In this document: piece after piece, positions 63,969 to 64,000 of the stretch
Numbering within the stretch: the stretch's first letter is position 1
Layout: every line of letters begins with the position of its first letter
Assembly: GCF_040066175.1 (NCBI RefSeq)
Contig: NZ_JBEAAM010000011.1
Location: 62,001 to 126,000, forward strand
DNA length: 64,000 nt
Reading direction: 5' to 3'
Source of the DNA: Solimonas sp040066175
GTDB taxonomy: Bacteria > Pseudomonadota > Gammaproteobacteria > Nevskiales > Nevskiaceae
The notes under the pieces: model-generated
Database searches by the model: none
What the model was told of the DNA's origin: nothing
Seen by the model: only the letters and a program-made list of their open reading frames with translations
Made by a program: the position numbers and the translations under genes

Positions 63969-64000
63969 ATGAAAAAACCCGTCAAGGTCGCCATCACCGG
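63969..64000 (+). CDS. mdh: Start of a dehydrogenase gene, probably malate dehydrogenase
   Basis: Only ten full codons are in the window: M-K-K-P-V-K-V-A-I-T, with the next codon beginning GG. This fits the opening of the NAD-binding strand (V-A-I-T-G-A-A-G-Q) in the malate dehydrogenases of many proteobacteria. GGGAG lies 7 bases upstream. Other Rossmann-fold enzymes start similarly, so the call is tentative. Confidence 0.5.
   Translation, partial: MKKPVKVAIT

Overview
The window is GC-rich chromosomal DNA from a proteobacterium. The gene content points to a gammaproteobacterium, and the mix of lipid and sterol-type oxidoreductases, AraC regulators with an arabinose-binding-like domain and many lipoprotein hydrolases suggests a Nevskiales/Solimonas-like lineage. 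That placement is inference, with no marker gene to prove it. I see no tRNA, rRNA, CRISPR array, insertion sequence or phage gene. No gene-free gap exceeds about 180 bases.

Layout. 1-8.6 kb: a TetR/RND exporter pair; an overlapping MgtE - EF-hand lipoprotein - TauE/SafE - hotdog thioesterase operon; a LysR regulator with a DUF2238 membrane protein; an alpha/beta hydrolase; an MFS transporter. 8.6-13.9 kb: homoserine kinase, CorA, and a TrkA-TrkH potassium uptake operon. 13.9-31.3 kb: an AraC regulator divergent from four consecutive very large lipoprotein genes. Three carry a neutral-ceramidase-like fold and the fourth two PHP metal-hydrolase domains. This is the most unusual part of the window. 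31.3-39.7 kb: aldehyde reductase Ahr, a YdcF-like protein, a phosphoethanolamine transferase with a PAP2 phosphatase, RsmB, a CocE/NonD-type lipoprotein esterase and an SH3 protein. 39.7-46.2 kb: a TetR regulator divergent from a ferredoxin reductase/fatty acid desaturase pair (like Pseudomonas desT-desCB), an iron alcohol dehydrogenase, a sterol-desaturase-family hydroxylase and an AraC regulator. 46.2-53.9 kb: a lipoprotein acylase of the penicillin/AHL acylase family, an AraC/Baeyer-Villiger-type monooxygenase pair, and a catalase-peroxidase with a signal peptide. 53.9-60 kb: a six-gene membrane-lipid operon (FAD oxidoreductase, DUF1365, cyclopropane synthase-like methyltransferase, DUF1475, DUF3047, TPM). 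60-64 kb: tesA head-to-head with a YbbA/YbbP-type ABC transporter, then the start of what looks like malate dehydrogenase.

Common theme. Much of the window handles lipids and amide- or ester-linked compounds in the envelope: desaturation, cyclopropane-type methylation, thioesterases, lipid A-type decoration, and six predicted lipoprotein hydrolases that probably act in the periplasm or at the cell surface. The four-gene lipoprotein locus is the best candidate for an undescribed system. Its regulator may be the divergent AraC protein, because a short motif upstream of the locus recurs beside a second AraC gene 30 kb away.
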